Positions 50,661 to 60,277 of a DNA stretch of 64,000 bases are shown here, one piece after another. Source of the DNA: Hydractinia symbiolongicarpus (lineage: Eukaryota > Cnidaria > Hydrozoa > Anthoathecata > Hydractiniidae); the NCBI RefSeq assembly GCF_029227915.1, contig NC_079877.1, forward strand, positions 20,673,851-20,737,850, read 5' to 3'. The first letter of the stretch is position 1. Every line of letters starts with the position of its first letter. Under the pieces are notes generated by a model. It ran no database searches. It saw only the letters and a program-made list of their open reading frames with translations, and had not been told where the DNA came from. Made by a program: the position numbers and the translations under genes.

Positions 50661-53600
50661 AACTACATGCATAGCCTTCTAAATGCCTTAATATGGACTT
50701 TTGCGCTCTAATTAAGGCCAAACATTTAAATTACGTGGTTCCACGTATCGGCACAGGTTGCCAAGGGTCTAGTCTTTGCAGTCTCAATGGACTACAACGT
50801 ACCAACTCGTTTTCCATGGCACCCTTGCCTTATATCAACGTCAACTACGAGCATAGCTTTCTGAAAGCCGTGATATGGCCTTTTGAAGCCTAATAAAGAC
50901 CTTACACGTAAATCACTTATTTCCACGAGCCTGCGCATTGTACCATTGCTCTAGTCCTTTTAGTCTCAAAGGACTACAACGTTCCAAGTCGTTTTCTTTG
51001 GCGTCCTGGCCTTATATCACCGTCAACTACGTGCGTAGTTTTCTAAAAGCCGTAATATGGCCTTTTGCGGCCTAATTAAGACGTTACACGTAAACTACGT
51101 GGTTCTACGTGTCTGCGCAGCTTGCCATTGGTCTAGTCCTTGCAGTCTCAATGGACTACAACGTCCAAAGTCAACTTTCTTGGCGCCATGCCTTATATCA
51201 CCGTCAACTACGTCCATAGCCTTCTAAAAGCCGTAATATGGCTTTTTGCGGCCTAATTAAGGCGTTACACCAAAATCTTGTATTTCCACGAGACTGGGCA
51301 TGGTACCATTGGTCTAATCCTTGCAGACACAATGGACTACAACGTCCAAAGTCGTTTTCTTTGGCGCCATGGCCTTTTATCACAATCAACTACGTGCATA
51401 GCCTTCTACAAGCCGTTATATGGCCTTTTGCAGCCTAATTAAGGCCTTACACGTAAATTACGTGCTTCCACAAGCCTGTGCATGGTATCATTGTTCTTAT
51501 TCTTTCAGTCTTAATAGACTGCAACGTGCCAAGTCGTTTTCCATGGCGCCATGCCCCTGTATCACCGTCAACTACAAGCATAGCCTTCTAAAAGACGTAA
51601 TATTGTCTTTTACGACATAATTAAGGCCCTACACTTAAATTAGGTGGTTCCACGTACCGACACAAGTTGCCATGGGTCTATTCTTTGCAGTCTCAATGGA
51701 CTACAACGTACCAAGTCGTTTTCCATGGCGCCATTGCCTTATATCAACGTCAACTACGAGCATAGCCTTCTAAAAGCCGTAATATGGCCTTTTTGCCGCT
51801 TAATAAAGGCCTTACACGTAAATCACATATTTCCACGAGCCTGTGCATGGTACCATTGCTCCAGTCCTTTTAATCTCAACGGACTACAACGTCCAAAGTC
51901 ATTTTTCTTGACGCCAGGCGCTTATATTGCCGTCAACTACGTGCATAGCCATCTAAAAGCCGTAATATGGCCTTTTGCCGCTGAATAAAGGCCTTACACG
52001 ACAGTCACGTGTTTCCACGAGACTTCGCATGCTACCATTGGTCTAGTCTTTTTAGTTTCATAGGAGTACAACGTTCCTAGTTGGTTTCCTTGACGAAATG
52101 GCCTTATATCACAGTCAACTACATACATAGCCTTTTAATGCCTAAATATGGACTTTTGCGCCCTAATTAAAGCCTTATACGTGAATCATGTGGTTGCACG
52201 TGTCCGCGCAGCTTGCCATTGGTCTCGTCTTTGCAGTCTCAATAGACTACAACGTCCCAATTCGTTTTCCATGGCGCCATGCCCCTGTATCACCGTCAAC
52301 TACAAGCATAGCTTTCTACAAGCCGTAGTATAGCCTTTTGCAGCCTAATCAAGGCCTTACACGTAAATTACGTGCTTCCACGAGCCTGTGCATGGTATCA
52401 TTTTTCTTATTCTTTCAGTCTCAATAGACTGCAACGTGCCAAGTCGTTTTACTTGGCGCCATGGCCTTATATCACCGTCAACTACGTGCATAGCCTTCTA
52501 AAAGACGTAATATTGTCTTTTACAACATAATAAAGGCCCTACACTTAAATTAGGTGGTTCCACGTACCGACACAAGTTGCCACGGGTCTATTCTTTGCAG
52601 TCTCAATGGACTACAACGTACCAAGTCGTTTTCCATGGCGCCATTCCCTTATATCAACGTCAACTACGAGCATAGCCTTCTAAAGGCCGTCATATGGCCT
52701 TTTGCCGCCTAATAAAGGGCTTACACGAAAATCACGTATTTCCACGAACCTGCTCGTGGTATCATTGGTCTAGTCCTTTTGGTTTCAAAGGACTATAACG
52801 TTCCAAGTCGGTTTCCTTGGCGTTCTCGCCTTATGTCACCGTCAACTACGTGCGTAGTTTTCTAAAATCCGTAATATGGCCTTTTGCCGCCTAATTAAGA
52901 CGTTACACGTAAACTACGTGGTTCTACGTGTCTGCGCAGCTTGCCATTGGTCTAGTCCTTGCAGTCTCAATGGACTACAACGTCCAAAGTCAATTTTCTT
53001 GGCGTCATAGCCTTATATCAACGTTAACTACGTGCATTGCCTTTCAAAAGCCGTAATATGGACTTTTGTGTTCTAGTTAAGGCCTTGCACGTAAATTACG
53101 TGGTTCCACGTGTCTGCGGAGGTTGCCATTGGTCTAGTCCTTGCTGTTTCCATGAACTACAACGTCCCAAGTCGTTTTCCTTGGCGCCATGCCCTTGTAT
53201 CACCGTCAACTACGTACATAGCGTTCTAAAAGCCGATATATGGCTTTTTTCGGCGTAATTAGGGCCTTACACGTAATTAACGTGGTTCCACGTGTCCGCG
53301 CAGCTTGCCATTGGTCTAGTCTTTGCTGTCTCAATGGACTACAACATGCCAAGTCGTTTTCTTTGGCGCAATGGCCTGATATCACCTTCAACTTGACGCA
53401 TAGCATTCTGAAGCCTGCAATATGGCTTTCTACCGCCTAATAAAGACCTTACACGAAAATCACGTAGTTCCACGAGTCTGCGCATGGTGCCATTGGTCTA
53501 GTTGTCTCAGTCTCAAAGAACTACAAGGTCCAAAGTCACTTTCCTTAGCGCCATGCCCTTATATCACCGTCAACTACGTGCGTAGCCTTGTAAAGGCCGT

Positions 53601-53830
53601 AGTATGGCTTTTTGCGGCCTAATTAAGGCCTTACACGTTAATTACGTGGTTCCACGTGTCCGCGCAGCTTGCCATTGGTCTAGTCCGTGCAGTCTCAATG
53701 GACTACAACGTGCCAAGTGGTTTTCTTTGGCGCTATGGCCTGATACCACCTTCAACTAGGTGCATAGCCTTTTAAAAGCCGTTATATGGTCTTTTGCGGC
53801 CTAATTAAGGCCTTACACGTGAATTACTTG
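50010..53830 (+). repeat. 21-monomer higher-order unit, copy A
   Basis: The stretch 'aagttggcgcatggtatcattgg' and the following monomers recur 3822 bp later (21 units) at about 53840. The next copy runs 53840-54131 plus 57044-60395. Within it monomer starts 50329/57065 and 50693/57429 differ by 6736, and 51644/58199 by 6555. Copy A therefore has one monomer (around 51238) that copy B lacks. Confidence 0.85.
53000..53722 (+). repeat. Four-monomer cassette M, copy 4 of 5
   Basis: It lies 19832 bp from copy 1 inside the 21-monomer higher-order unit. A private change gives 'acacgtaattaacgtgg' where the others have 'acacgtaaataacgtgg'. Confidence 0.88.
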
Positions 53831-54129
53831 ATTCCACAAGTTGGCGCATGGTATCATTGGTCTAGTCCTTTCAGTCTCAATGGACTCCAACGTGCCAAGT
53901 CGTTTTACTTTGCGCCATAGCCTTATATCACCGTCAACTGCGTGCGAAGTTTTCTAAAAGCCGTAATATGGCCTCTTGCGGCCTAATTAAGGCGTTACAC
54001 GTGAATTACGTAGTTCCAGGTGTCTGCGCAGCTTGCCATTGGTCTAGTCCTTGCAGTCTCAATGGACTACAACGTCCCAAAGTGTTTTCCGTGGGGCCAT
54101 GACCTGATATCACCTTCAACTTAGGCGCA

Positions 54130-54131
54130 TA
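54130..54131. repeat. Left copy of TA target-site duplication
   Basis: Empty sites read 'gcgcaTAgtcttctg' (TA at 50308-50309 and at 60684-60685). Here the TA is found both before the element and at 57044-57045. Because TA is short, the support comes from the alignment to the empty sites rather than from the two bases alone. Confidence 0.85.
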
Positions 54132-54145
54132 CCCAGCCGGCACAA
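54132..54145 (+). repeat. Left terminal inverted repeat (14 bp)
   Basis: CCCAGCCGGCACAA matches the reverse complement of 57030-57043 perfectly. Beyond it the two ends continue as similar but not identical 'agacgtcttttagacgtct'-like palindromic sequence. Confidence 0.93.
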
Positions 54146-54490
54146 GACGTCTTTTAGACGTCTTAAGATGTCTTTTTTTAATCTTCTGTTAGAAAACGCT
54201 ATTAAGATGTCTTTAATGCATCTTCTTAAGAACGTCTTTCAAAAGACATCTTTTATACGTCTTTTGAAAGTAAATAAATGCGAATCCTGTAGTATACGCA
54301 TTTTAGATGTCTTTTAGAAGATCTTTAAAAGACGTCTTTTAAAAGACATCTAAAAGTTATCTAAAATATATCTTTTAAAAGACGTCTTTCTCTTTTTGCT
54401 ATAATGCATCTAAAACGCGTCTTTTAAAAGACGTCTTTTCCTACTTCTAAAAGTGGTCTAAAATGCGTCTTTTAAAAGACGTTCGATTTT
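54143..54490. repeat. Left subterminal zone of GACGTC-centred palindromes
   Basis: At least five exact GACGTC cores and several near variants (gatgtc, gacatc, tacgtc, gcgtc) are embedded in 'aaaagacgtctttt'-like palindromes. Clustered short subterminal repeats are known transposase-binding sites in several DNA transposon superfamilies. That role here is inferred from position. Confidence 0.8.
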
Positions 54491-54890
54491 TTATATGGAA
54501 AATTCGATTTAAAATAACGGGGGTGTTCGCAAACTTAGTTAGCATGTTTATTTTGTAGGAAATCAATTTTTCACGAAATTGAAAGTGGTAATTGTCACTT
54601 TTAATTATTTTTAAATACTAATGTATTTTGGCGACCCTTCATAATACGTTTTTATTTCATTACGTCGTAATTTTGTTTTCCTGCACCCCCTGACGGATAT
54701 TCTTTGACACTTGACCATACACTCAATAAAAATTGGCGGTAGTTTCATGAAAGCATCTGCGGGATACCGGTCGTTTAAAAAGTAAGTATTTTTGTTTTGT
54801 GATTCTCGGAATAGAGTACAGCGGTTTTTAGTACTAAGTCTAAAGGTCAAATTCGTGTTCGGTTTCCCTGGACACAAAAAGTCGGTCCCG

Positions 54891-54913
54891 GCCATCTTTT
54901 ACAGAAAGATGGC
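54891..54913. repeat. Hairpin with two outward-facing AAGATGGC motifs
   Basis: 'gccatcttt' and 'aaagatggc' form a perfect 9-bp inverted repeat with a 5-nt spacer. Each arm reads AAGATGGC on its own strand, a match to the YY1-type core often found at animal promoters and translation starts. Each arm contains an ATG opening a short frame outward (94 codons on - from 54895, and an M-A-I-C-K frame on + from about 54909). It could be a bidirectional promoter of the element. This is inference. Confidence 0.45.
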
Positions 54914-55137
54914 GATATGTAAACAAGCAAACCCAGCTAGCCAGCCAGTAGTCAAAAAAAAGGACAAAGACTGGAAAGAAAATATTAAAGAAATCAAATT
55001 TGTTTTCTGGTTTTGGTGTTTAATGAAGGAACCGTTATTTTTATTCTATATGCTTTTATTTTTAGACAAAAACTATTTCTTTTAACCTTGAAAGAAATTG
55101 AGAAAATGTATATATTTTGTTTTTGTTATACACTGCT

Positions 55138-55195
55138 GAAGCTAGCTAATTAGTTATTAGGTAGCACCTAGCTATATAGGACGCTAGCTAACTTC
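55138..55195. repeat. Imperfect stem-loop in the transposon interior
   Basis: 'gaagctagcta' and 'tagctaacttc' pair at 10 of 11 positions around a spacer that itself contains TAGGT-AGC-ACCTA. It may be a relic of a smaller nested element or simply AT-rich secondary structure. Confidence 0.4.
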
Positions 55196-55558
55196 AAGCT
55201 AAATGGAAAATACTGTCTAATTTTATCTTTATCTAACTCTAATCCTAACCCTGTCTTATTGCTCTTCGGTACAAACTGTCAATGGAAGCTCTGCCCTCCG
55301 CCTTTCTTCCTTTACCAGTCAATCAACAAAGTCAATTTTTCATATTTACCATTCATGACACTGTCCAGGTGTTTCAGAGTGATTTTAATCTGCAGAAAGT
55401 TCAGTTATGCCATGTTTACATAATATCAACATACATAAAGAGACCACATAACTAAAAACTAATTATATTTTGGTGTCATTAATGAAAACATGTTTTGGTA
55501 AAATAAAATTTATATATATATACATTTTGTTTTTTAAATTTGAAACAAACCTTCAACT

Positions 55559-55568
55559 AAATTTTCAG
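55559..55568 (+). other. Putative 3' splice site
   Basis: 'aaattttcag' matches the eukaryotic acceptor pattern, with a possible branch-like 'cttcaactaa' just upstream. It separates AT-rich sequence from the coding-looking exon that begins at 55569. Confidence 0.5.
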
Positions 55569-55586
55569 ATACTGTCACTTTGGGCA

Positions 55587-56207
55587 ATGAATGATTCCCG
55601 TCTCCGCAAAGAAAGGAGATTGGTTAATCAAAAAGTTGACGAGATTTTAAACGGTGAAGATAGTGATCAACATGACCTGTTAAGCAATCCTTCTGACAAT
55701 GAAAATGATAGATGTATCAGTTGTGATGACGAGCCTTTAGATTCCTCATTCTCATCAAATGAAAATGAAATTCTGTATAACAGTCTGGATACAGTGACCA
55801 ATCCAGAATCATTAATTTTATCTGACATTTCACGATGGGCAGCTAAAAGTGGATGTTCCAGAGAGTGTTTAAATCAACTTTTGTTGATATTACGTAAACA
55901 TGGCATGACTGAACTTCCTGCAGATAGTAGAACTCTACTTGAAACACCACGTCATGTCGAAACTGCTCATAAATGTGGTGGAATTTATTCTTATGTTGGT
56001 ATTGTTAAACAAGTGAAAAAGATGTTAAAACTTCACCACTGTCTTATGAATGAAAACAATCTTTTTTTGACAGTAAACATAGATGGCCTTCCTTTGTCAA
56101 TTTCAACTACTAGCAACTTTCACAAAATTTTTAAGGTGACTCTTTCATATGGCCTAAGCTCAATATGCTTAAGATTTTTTCGACTAGAGTTCCAATTTAT
56201 GCTTTAA
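55587..56207 (+). pseudogene. N-terminal fragment of a transposon-encoded protein (206 codons, probable single exon)
   Basis: The frame is open further upstream, but that part is AT-rich and looks intronic. A plausible 3' splice site ('aaattttcag', AG at 55567-55568) precedes a methionine at 55587, which I take as the start. Residues 1-12 are basic, about 23-75 are acidic and Ser/Asn-rich, 78-122 form a compact stretch ending in 'ELPADSRTLLETPR', 131-138 read GGIYSYVG and 164-171 read NIDGLPLS followed by a Ser/Thr-rich run. From memory, this order (LP.D.RTLL.TPR, GG.Y...G, NIDGLP.S.S) is that of the N-terminal third of uncharacterised transposase-like proteins common in cnidarians, echinoderms and fish. 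No database was searched. After Lys183 a donor-like 'aag|gtgac' occurs (GT at 56136), and the last 23 codons look like intron read-through. The downstream exons with any catalytic core are absent before the right subterminal zone, so the gene is broken. Confidence 0.6.
56133..56141 (+). other. Putative 5' splice site
   Basis: 'aaggtgact' follows Lys183 in phase 0, with GT at 56136-56137. The translated sequence after it is hydrophobic and no longer resembles the preceding region. No matching downstream exon was found. Confidence 0.4.
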
Positions 56208-56559
56208 ATAGCATGGATAAGTTCACAAGTAGAATTCGTATTACAGATTATTGTAATGATCACAATTTGTAAATATGAATATATAAATGAATTGTATAGT
56301 GTTGATTATTAATAATATTTTATTTATTTATTTCCGGTTATATTTAAATTATATTTATGTAATTATAAAATATATTTATTGTACGAGTTTGATATAAATT
56401 TTGATAAAAGTTTGATATAAAAAGTTCAAAATATTTTTATCGCAAAATATTTGTCGTCTTTCATGTCGTTATTTCTGCAATTTATTAAAAATGTACGTTT
56501 TAAAACGTTAACGTAAACGTCTTAAATTTATTTTATCAAATGCCTACAAAAACAACAAA
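56208..56559. other. AT-rich transposon interior, remainder of deleted gene region
   Basis: Sequence such as 'aataatattttatttatttatttcc' and 'gtttgatataaa' repeated twice near 56390 and 56412 is strongly AT-biased and stop-rich in all frames. The C-terminal coding part expected for a complete element would have to lie here and does not, indicating an internal deletion. Confidence 0.55.
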
Positions 56560-57029
56560 AACAAAGGAAGACGTCTTATAGATAGATAAAAGAAGTCTTT
56601 GTCAAGATGCATTTAAGAAGTTGCATTTAAGATGCATTTTAGTCGCTTCTACATCTGTAAAAGGTCTAAAAGGCGTCTTTAAAAAGACGCGTCGTAATAG
56701 TTTTTCTTAAAAACGTCTAAAAGAAGTCTTTGGGAAGATGCATTTAAAAAGTTGCATTTAAGATGCATTTTAGTCGCTCCTACATCTGTAAAAGGTCTAA
56801 AAGACGTCTTTAAAAAGACGCGTCGTAAAAAAATTTCTTTAAAACGTCTAAAAGACGTCTTTGGAAAGACGTCTTTTAAAAGATGTCTAAAAGAGATCTT
56901 TTGGAATGCATCTTTGAAAAGACCTCTTTTAGACGCTTAAAAAGATGCATTATAGACGGACAAATCAGCGCTAAAAAAGACGTCTTTTAGAAATGCGGAA
57001 GATGTCTAAAAGACGTCTTTTAGACATCT
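56560..57029. repeat. Right subterminal zone of GACGTC-centred palindromes
   Basis: Six or more GACGTC cores sit in the same 'aaagacgtcttt' context as on the left, mixed with 'gatgcattt' repeats. It is longer than the left zone because of an internal 131-bp duplication, so the two ends are asymmetric. Confidence 0.8.
56591..56852 (+). repeat. 131-bp direct repeat, two copies, inside the right transposon end
   Basis: Copies lie at about 56591-56721 and 56722-56852. Both run from 'agaagtcttt' through 'gttgcatttaagatgcat', 'tacatctgtaaaaggtct' and 'aaaaagacgcgtcgtaa' to 'aaacgtctaaaag'. They differ at several bases and small indels ('gtcaagatgc' against 'gggaagatgc', 'cgcttct' against 'cgctcct'). 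The start of a third, decayed copy follows. Confidence 0.85.
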
Positions 57030-57043
57030 TTGTGCCGGCTGGG
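57030..57043 (-). repeat. Right terminal inverted repeat (14 bp)
   Basis: TTGTGCCGGCTGGG is the exact inverse of the left end. It is preceded by a palindrome of about 28 bp centred on GACGTC. Confidence 0.93.
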
Positions 57044-57045
57044 TA
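57044..57045. repeat. Right copy of TA target-site duplication
   Basis: It follows the right terminal repeat directly and is followed by 'gtcttctgaagcctg', the normal satellite continuation. Confidence 0.85.
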
Positions 57046-59554
57046 GTCTTCTGAAGCCTGTATTATGGCCTTTTGCAGCCGAATAAAAGCCTTACACCAA
57101 AATCACGTATTTCCACGAGACTGCACATGGTACCATTGGTCTAGTTCTTGCAGTCACAATGGACTACAACGTCCAAAGTCGTTTTCTTTGACGCCAGGCG
57201 CCTATATTGCCGTCAACTACGTGCATAGCCATCTAAAAGCCGTAATATGGCCTTTTGCCGCTGAATAAAGGCCTTACACGACAGTCACATGTTTCCACGA
57301 GACTTCGCATGCTACCATTGGTCTAGTCCTCTTAGTCTCAAAGGACTACAACGTTCCAAGTTCGTTTCCTTGACGAAATGGCCTTATATCACAGTCAACT
57401 ACATGCATAGCCTTCTAAATGCCTTAATATGGACTTTTGCGCTCTAATTAAGGCCAAACATTTAAATTACGTGGTTCCACGTATCGGCACAGGTTGCCAA
57501 GGGTCTAGTCTTTGCAGTCTCAATGGACTACAACGTACCAACTCGTTTTCCATGGCACCCTTGCCTTATATCAACGTCAACTACGAGCATAGCTTTCTGA
57601 AAGCCGTGATATGGCCTTTTGAAGCCTAATAAAGACCTTACACGTAAATCACTTATTTCCACGAGCCTGCGCATTGTACCATTGCTCTAGTCCTTTTAGT
57701 CTCAAAGGACTACAACGTTCCAAGTCGTTTTCTTTGGCGTCCTGGCCTTATATCACCGTCAACTACGTGCGTAGTTTTCTAAAAGCCGTAATATGGCCTT
57801 TTGCGGCCTAATTAAGACGTTACACGTAAACTACGTGGTTCTACGTGTCTGCGCAGCTTGCCATTGGTCTAGTCCTTGCAGTCTCAATGGACTACAACGT
57901 CCAAAGTCGTTTTCTTTGGCGCCATGGCCTTTTATCACAATCAACTACGTGCATAGCCTTCTACAAGCCGTTATATGCCCTTTTGCAGCCTAATTAAGGC
58001 CTTACACGTAAATTACGTGCTTCCACAAGCCTGTGCATGGTATCATTGTTCTTATTCTTTCAGTCTTAATAGACTGCAACGTGCCAAGTCGTTTTCCATG
58101 GCGCCATGCCCCTGTATCACCGTCAACTACAAGCATAGCCTTCTAAAAGACGTAATATTGTCTTTTACGACATAATTAAGGCCCTACACTTAAATTAGGT
58201 GGTTCCACGTACCGACACAAGTTGCCATGGGTCTATTCTTTGCAGTCTCAATGGACTACAACGTACCAAGTCGTTTTCCATGGCGCCATTGCCTTATATC
58301 AACGTCAACTACGAGCATAGCCTTCTAAAAGCCGTAATATGGCCTTTTTGCCGCTTAATAAAGGCCTTACACGTAAATCACATATTTCCACGAGCCTGTG
58401 CATGGTACCATTGCTCCAGTCCTTTTAATCTCAACGGACTACAACGTCCAAAGTCATTTTTCTTGACGCCAGGCGCTTATATTGCCGTCAACTACGTGCA
58501 TAGCCATCTAAAAGCCGTAATATGGCCTTTTGCCGCTGAATAAAGGCCTTACACGACAGTCACGTGTTTCCACGAGACTTCGCATGCTACCATTAGTCTA
58601 GTCTTTTTAGTTTCATAGGAGTACAACGTTCCTAGTTGGTTTCCTTGACGAAATGGCCTTATATCACAGTCAACTACATACATAGCCTTTTAATGCCTAA
58701 ATATGGACTTTTGCACCCTAATTAAAGCCTTATACGTGAATCATGTGGTTGCACGTGTCCGCGCAGCTTGCCATTGGTCTCGTCTTTGCAGTCTCAATAG
58801 ACTACAACGTCCCAATTCGTTTTCCATGGCGCCATGCCCCTGTATCACCGTCAACTACAAGCATAGCCTTCTACAAGCCGTAGTATAGCCTTTTGCAGCC
58901 TAATTAAGGCCTTACACGTAAATTACGTGCTTCCACGAGCCTGTGCATGGTATCATTGTTCTTATTCTTTCAGTCTCAATAGACTGCAACGTGCCAAGTC
59001 GTTTTACTTGGCGCCATGGCCTTATATCACCGTCAACTACGTGCATAGCCTTCTAAAAGACGTAATATTGTCTTTTACGACATAATTAAGGCCCTACACT
59101 TAAATTAGGTGGTTCCACGTACCGACACAAGTTGCCACGTGTCTATTCTTTGCAGTCTCAATGGACTACAACGTACCAAGTCGTTTTCCATGGCGCCATT
59201 CCCTTATATCAACGTCAACTACGAGCATAGCCTTCTAAAGGCCGTCATATGGCCTTTTGCCGCCTAATAAAGGGCTTACACGAAAATCACGTATTTCCAC
59301 GAACCTGCTCGTGGTATCATTGGTCTAGTCCTTTTGGTTTCAAAGGACTATAACGTTCCAAGTCGGTTTCCTTGGCGTTCTCGCCTTATGTCACCGTCAA
59401 CTACGTGCGTAGTTTTCTAAAATCCGTAATATGGCCTTTTGCGGCCTAATTAAGACGTTACACGTAAACTACGTGGTTCTACGTGTCTGCGCAGCTTGCC
59501 ATTGGTCTAGTCCTTGCAGTCTCAATGGACTACAACGTCCAAAGTCAATTTTCT

Positions 59555-60277
59555 TGGCGTCATAGCCTTATATCAACGTTAACTACGTGCATTGCCTTTC
59601 AAAAGCCGTAATATGGACTTTTGTGTTCTAGTTAAGGCCTTGCACGTAAATTACGTGGTTCCACGTGTCTGCGGAGGTTGCCATTGGTCTAGTCCTTGCT
59701 GTTTCCATGAACTACAACGTCCCAAGTCGTTTTCCTTGGCGCCATGCCCTTGTATCACCGTCAACTACGTACATAGCGTTCTAAAAGCCGATATATGGCT
59801 TTTTTCGGCGTAATTAGGGCCTTACACGTAAATAACGTGGTTCCACGTGTCCGCGCAGCTTGCCATTGGTCTAGTCTTTGCTGTCTCAATGGACTACAAC
59901 ATGCCAAGTCGTTTTCTTTGGCGCAATGGCCTGATATCACCTTCAACTTGACGCATAGCATTCTGAAGCCTGCAATATGGCTTTCTACCGCCTAATAAAG
60001 ACCTTACACGAAAATCACGTAGTTCCACGAGTCTGCGCATGGTGCCATTGGTCTAGTTGTCTCAGTCTCAAAGAACTACAAGGTCCAAAGTCACTTTCCT
60101 TAGCGCCATGCCCTTATATCACCGTCAACTACGTGCGTAGCCTTGTAAAGGCCGTAGTATGGCTTTTTGCGGCCTAATTAAGGCCTTACACGTTAATTAC
60201 GTGGTTCCACGTGTCCGCGCAGCTTGCCATTGGTCTAGTCCGTGCAGTCTCAATGGACTACAACGTGCCAAGTCGTT
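59555..60277 (+). repeat. Four-monomer cassette M, copy 5 of 5
   Basis: It lies 6555 bp from copy 4, on the other side of the transposon, in the 20-monomer higher-order unit. It agrees with copy 2 in having 'gtccgcgcagcttgcc' rather than the 'gcagtttgcc' of copies 1 and 3. Confidence 0.88.

Larger units (their letters stand above)
1..54131 (+). repeat. 182-bp satellite array, left part (about 297 monomers)
   Basis: The same sequence recurs every 182 bp in one orientation. Landmarks such as 'atatggccttttg', 'ttacacgtaaattacgtgg', 'gccattggtctagtc', 'ggactacaacgt' and 'catagccttctaaaagccg' come back in fixed order, for example with monomer starts at 175, 357, 539, 721, 903 and 1085. Single-base insertions (near 1711, 3630 and 5101) and deletions (near 15600) shift the phase only slightly over tens of kb. 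Monomers fall into several subfamilies differing mainly in three variable zones: after the 'ttacac' motif, around the 'gtctagtc' motif, and around the 'ggcgccatggcc' motif. Tandem organisation, homogenisation and a near-nucleosomal period are known for centromeric and pericentromeric satellites. A centromeric role here is inference only. The array begins before base 1. Confidence 0.97.
54491..55558. other. AT-rich transposon interior without a recognised gene
   Basis: Apart from the two hairpins noted separately, I see only short frames with no recognisable domain. The context (upstream of the coding exon, after the subterminal zone) fits a promoter, a 5' untranslated exon and a first intron of the element's gene. 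No TATA box or first exon can be fixed with confidence. Confidence 0.5.
54132..57043 (+). mobile_element. 2912-bp non-autonomous DNA transposon inserted in the satellite
   Basis: Both ends are defined: 'cccagccggcacaa' on the left and its exact reverse complement on the right, flanked by a duplicated TA. The flanks rejoin into normal satellite ('gcgcatagtcttctg'). Behind the ends lie about 350 bp (left) and 480 bp (right) of GACGTC-rich palindromic repeats. The centre is AT-rich, unlike the satellite, and holds one exon-like coding fragment on the + strand. There is no long open frame with a DDE catalytic core, so this copy presumably depends on an enzyme made elsewhere. A TA duplication is known for Tc1/mariner-type and some other cut-and-paste superfamilies. 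The terminal structure and protein fragment do not look like Tc1/mariner, and I leave the superfamily open. Confidence 0.9.

Noticed and set aside
54611-54895. 94-codon - strand frame in the transposon
   Set aside because: It starts at one arm of the hairpin, but the sequence shows no recognisable domain and lies in AT-rich, probably regulatory or intronic DNA. It is kept only as a note under the hairpin.
54792-55085. 97-codon + strand frame in the transposon
   Set aside because: Its composition is low-complexity (Phe/Leu-rich end, Lys-rich middle) and no domain is recognised. It overlaps the opposite-strand frame and the hairpin.
55225-55260. Telomere-like sequence 'ctctaatcctaaccctg'
   Set aside because: There is only a single degenerate unit, not a tandem repeat of a telomeric motif.
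55507-55524. TATATA run as a promoter TATA box
   Set aside because: It is a short AT microsatellite inside the presumed intron. Its position just upstream of a splice acceptor argues against a promoter.
56752-56940. 62-codon + frame (Lys/Arg-rich) near the right end
   Set aside because: It is read entirely from the GACGTC subterminal repeats; its KRLKDVF-like internal repetition mirrors the DNA repeat.
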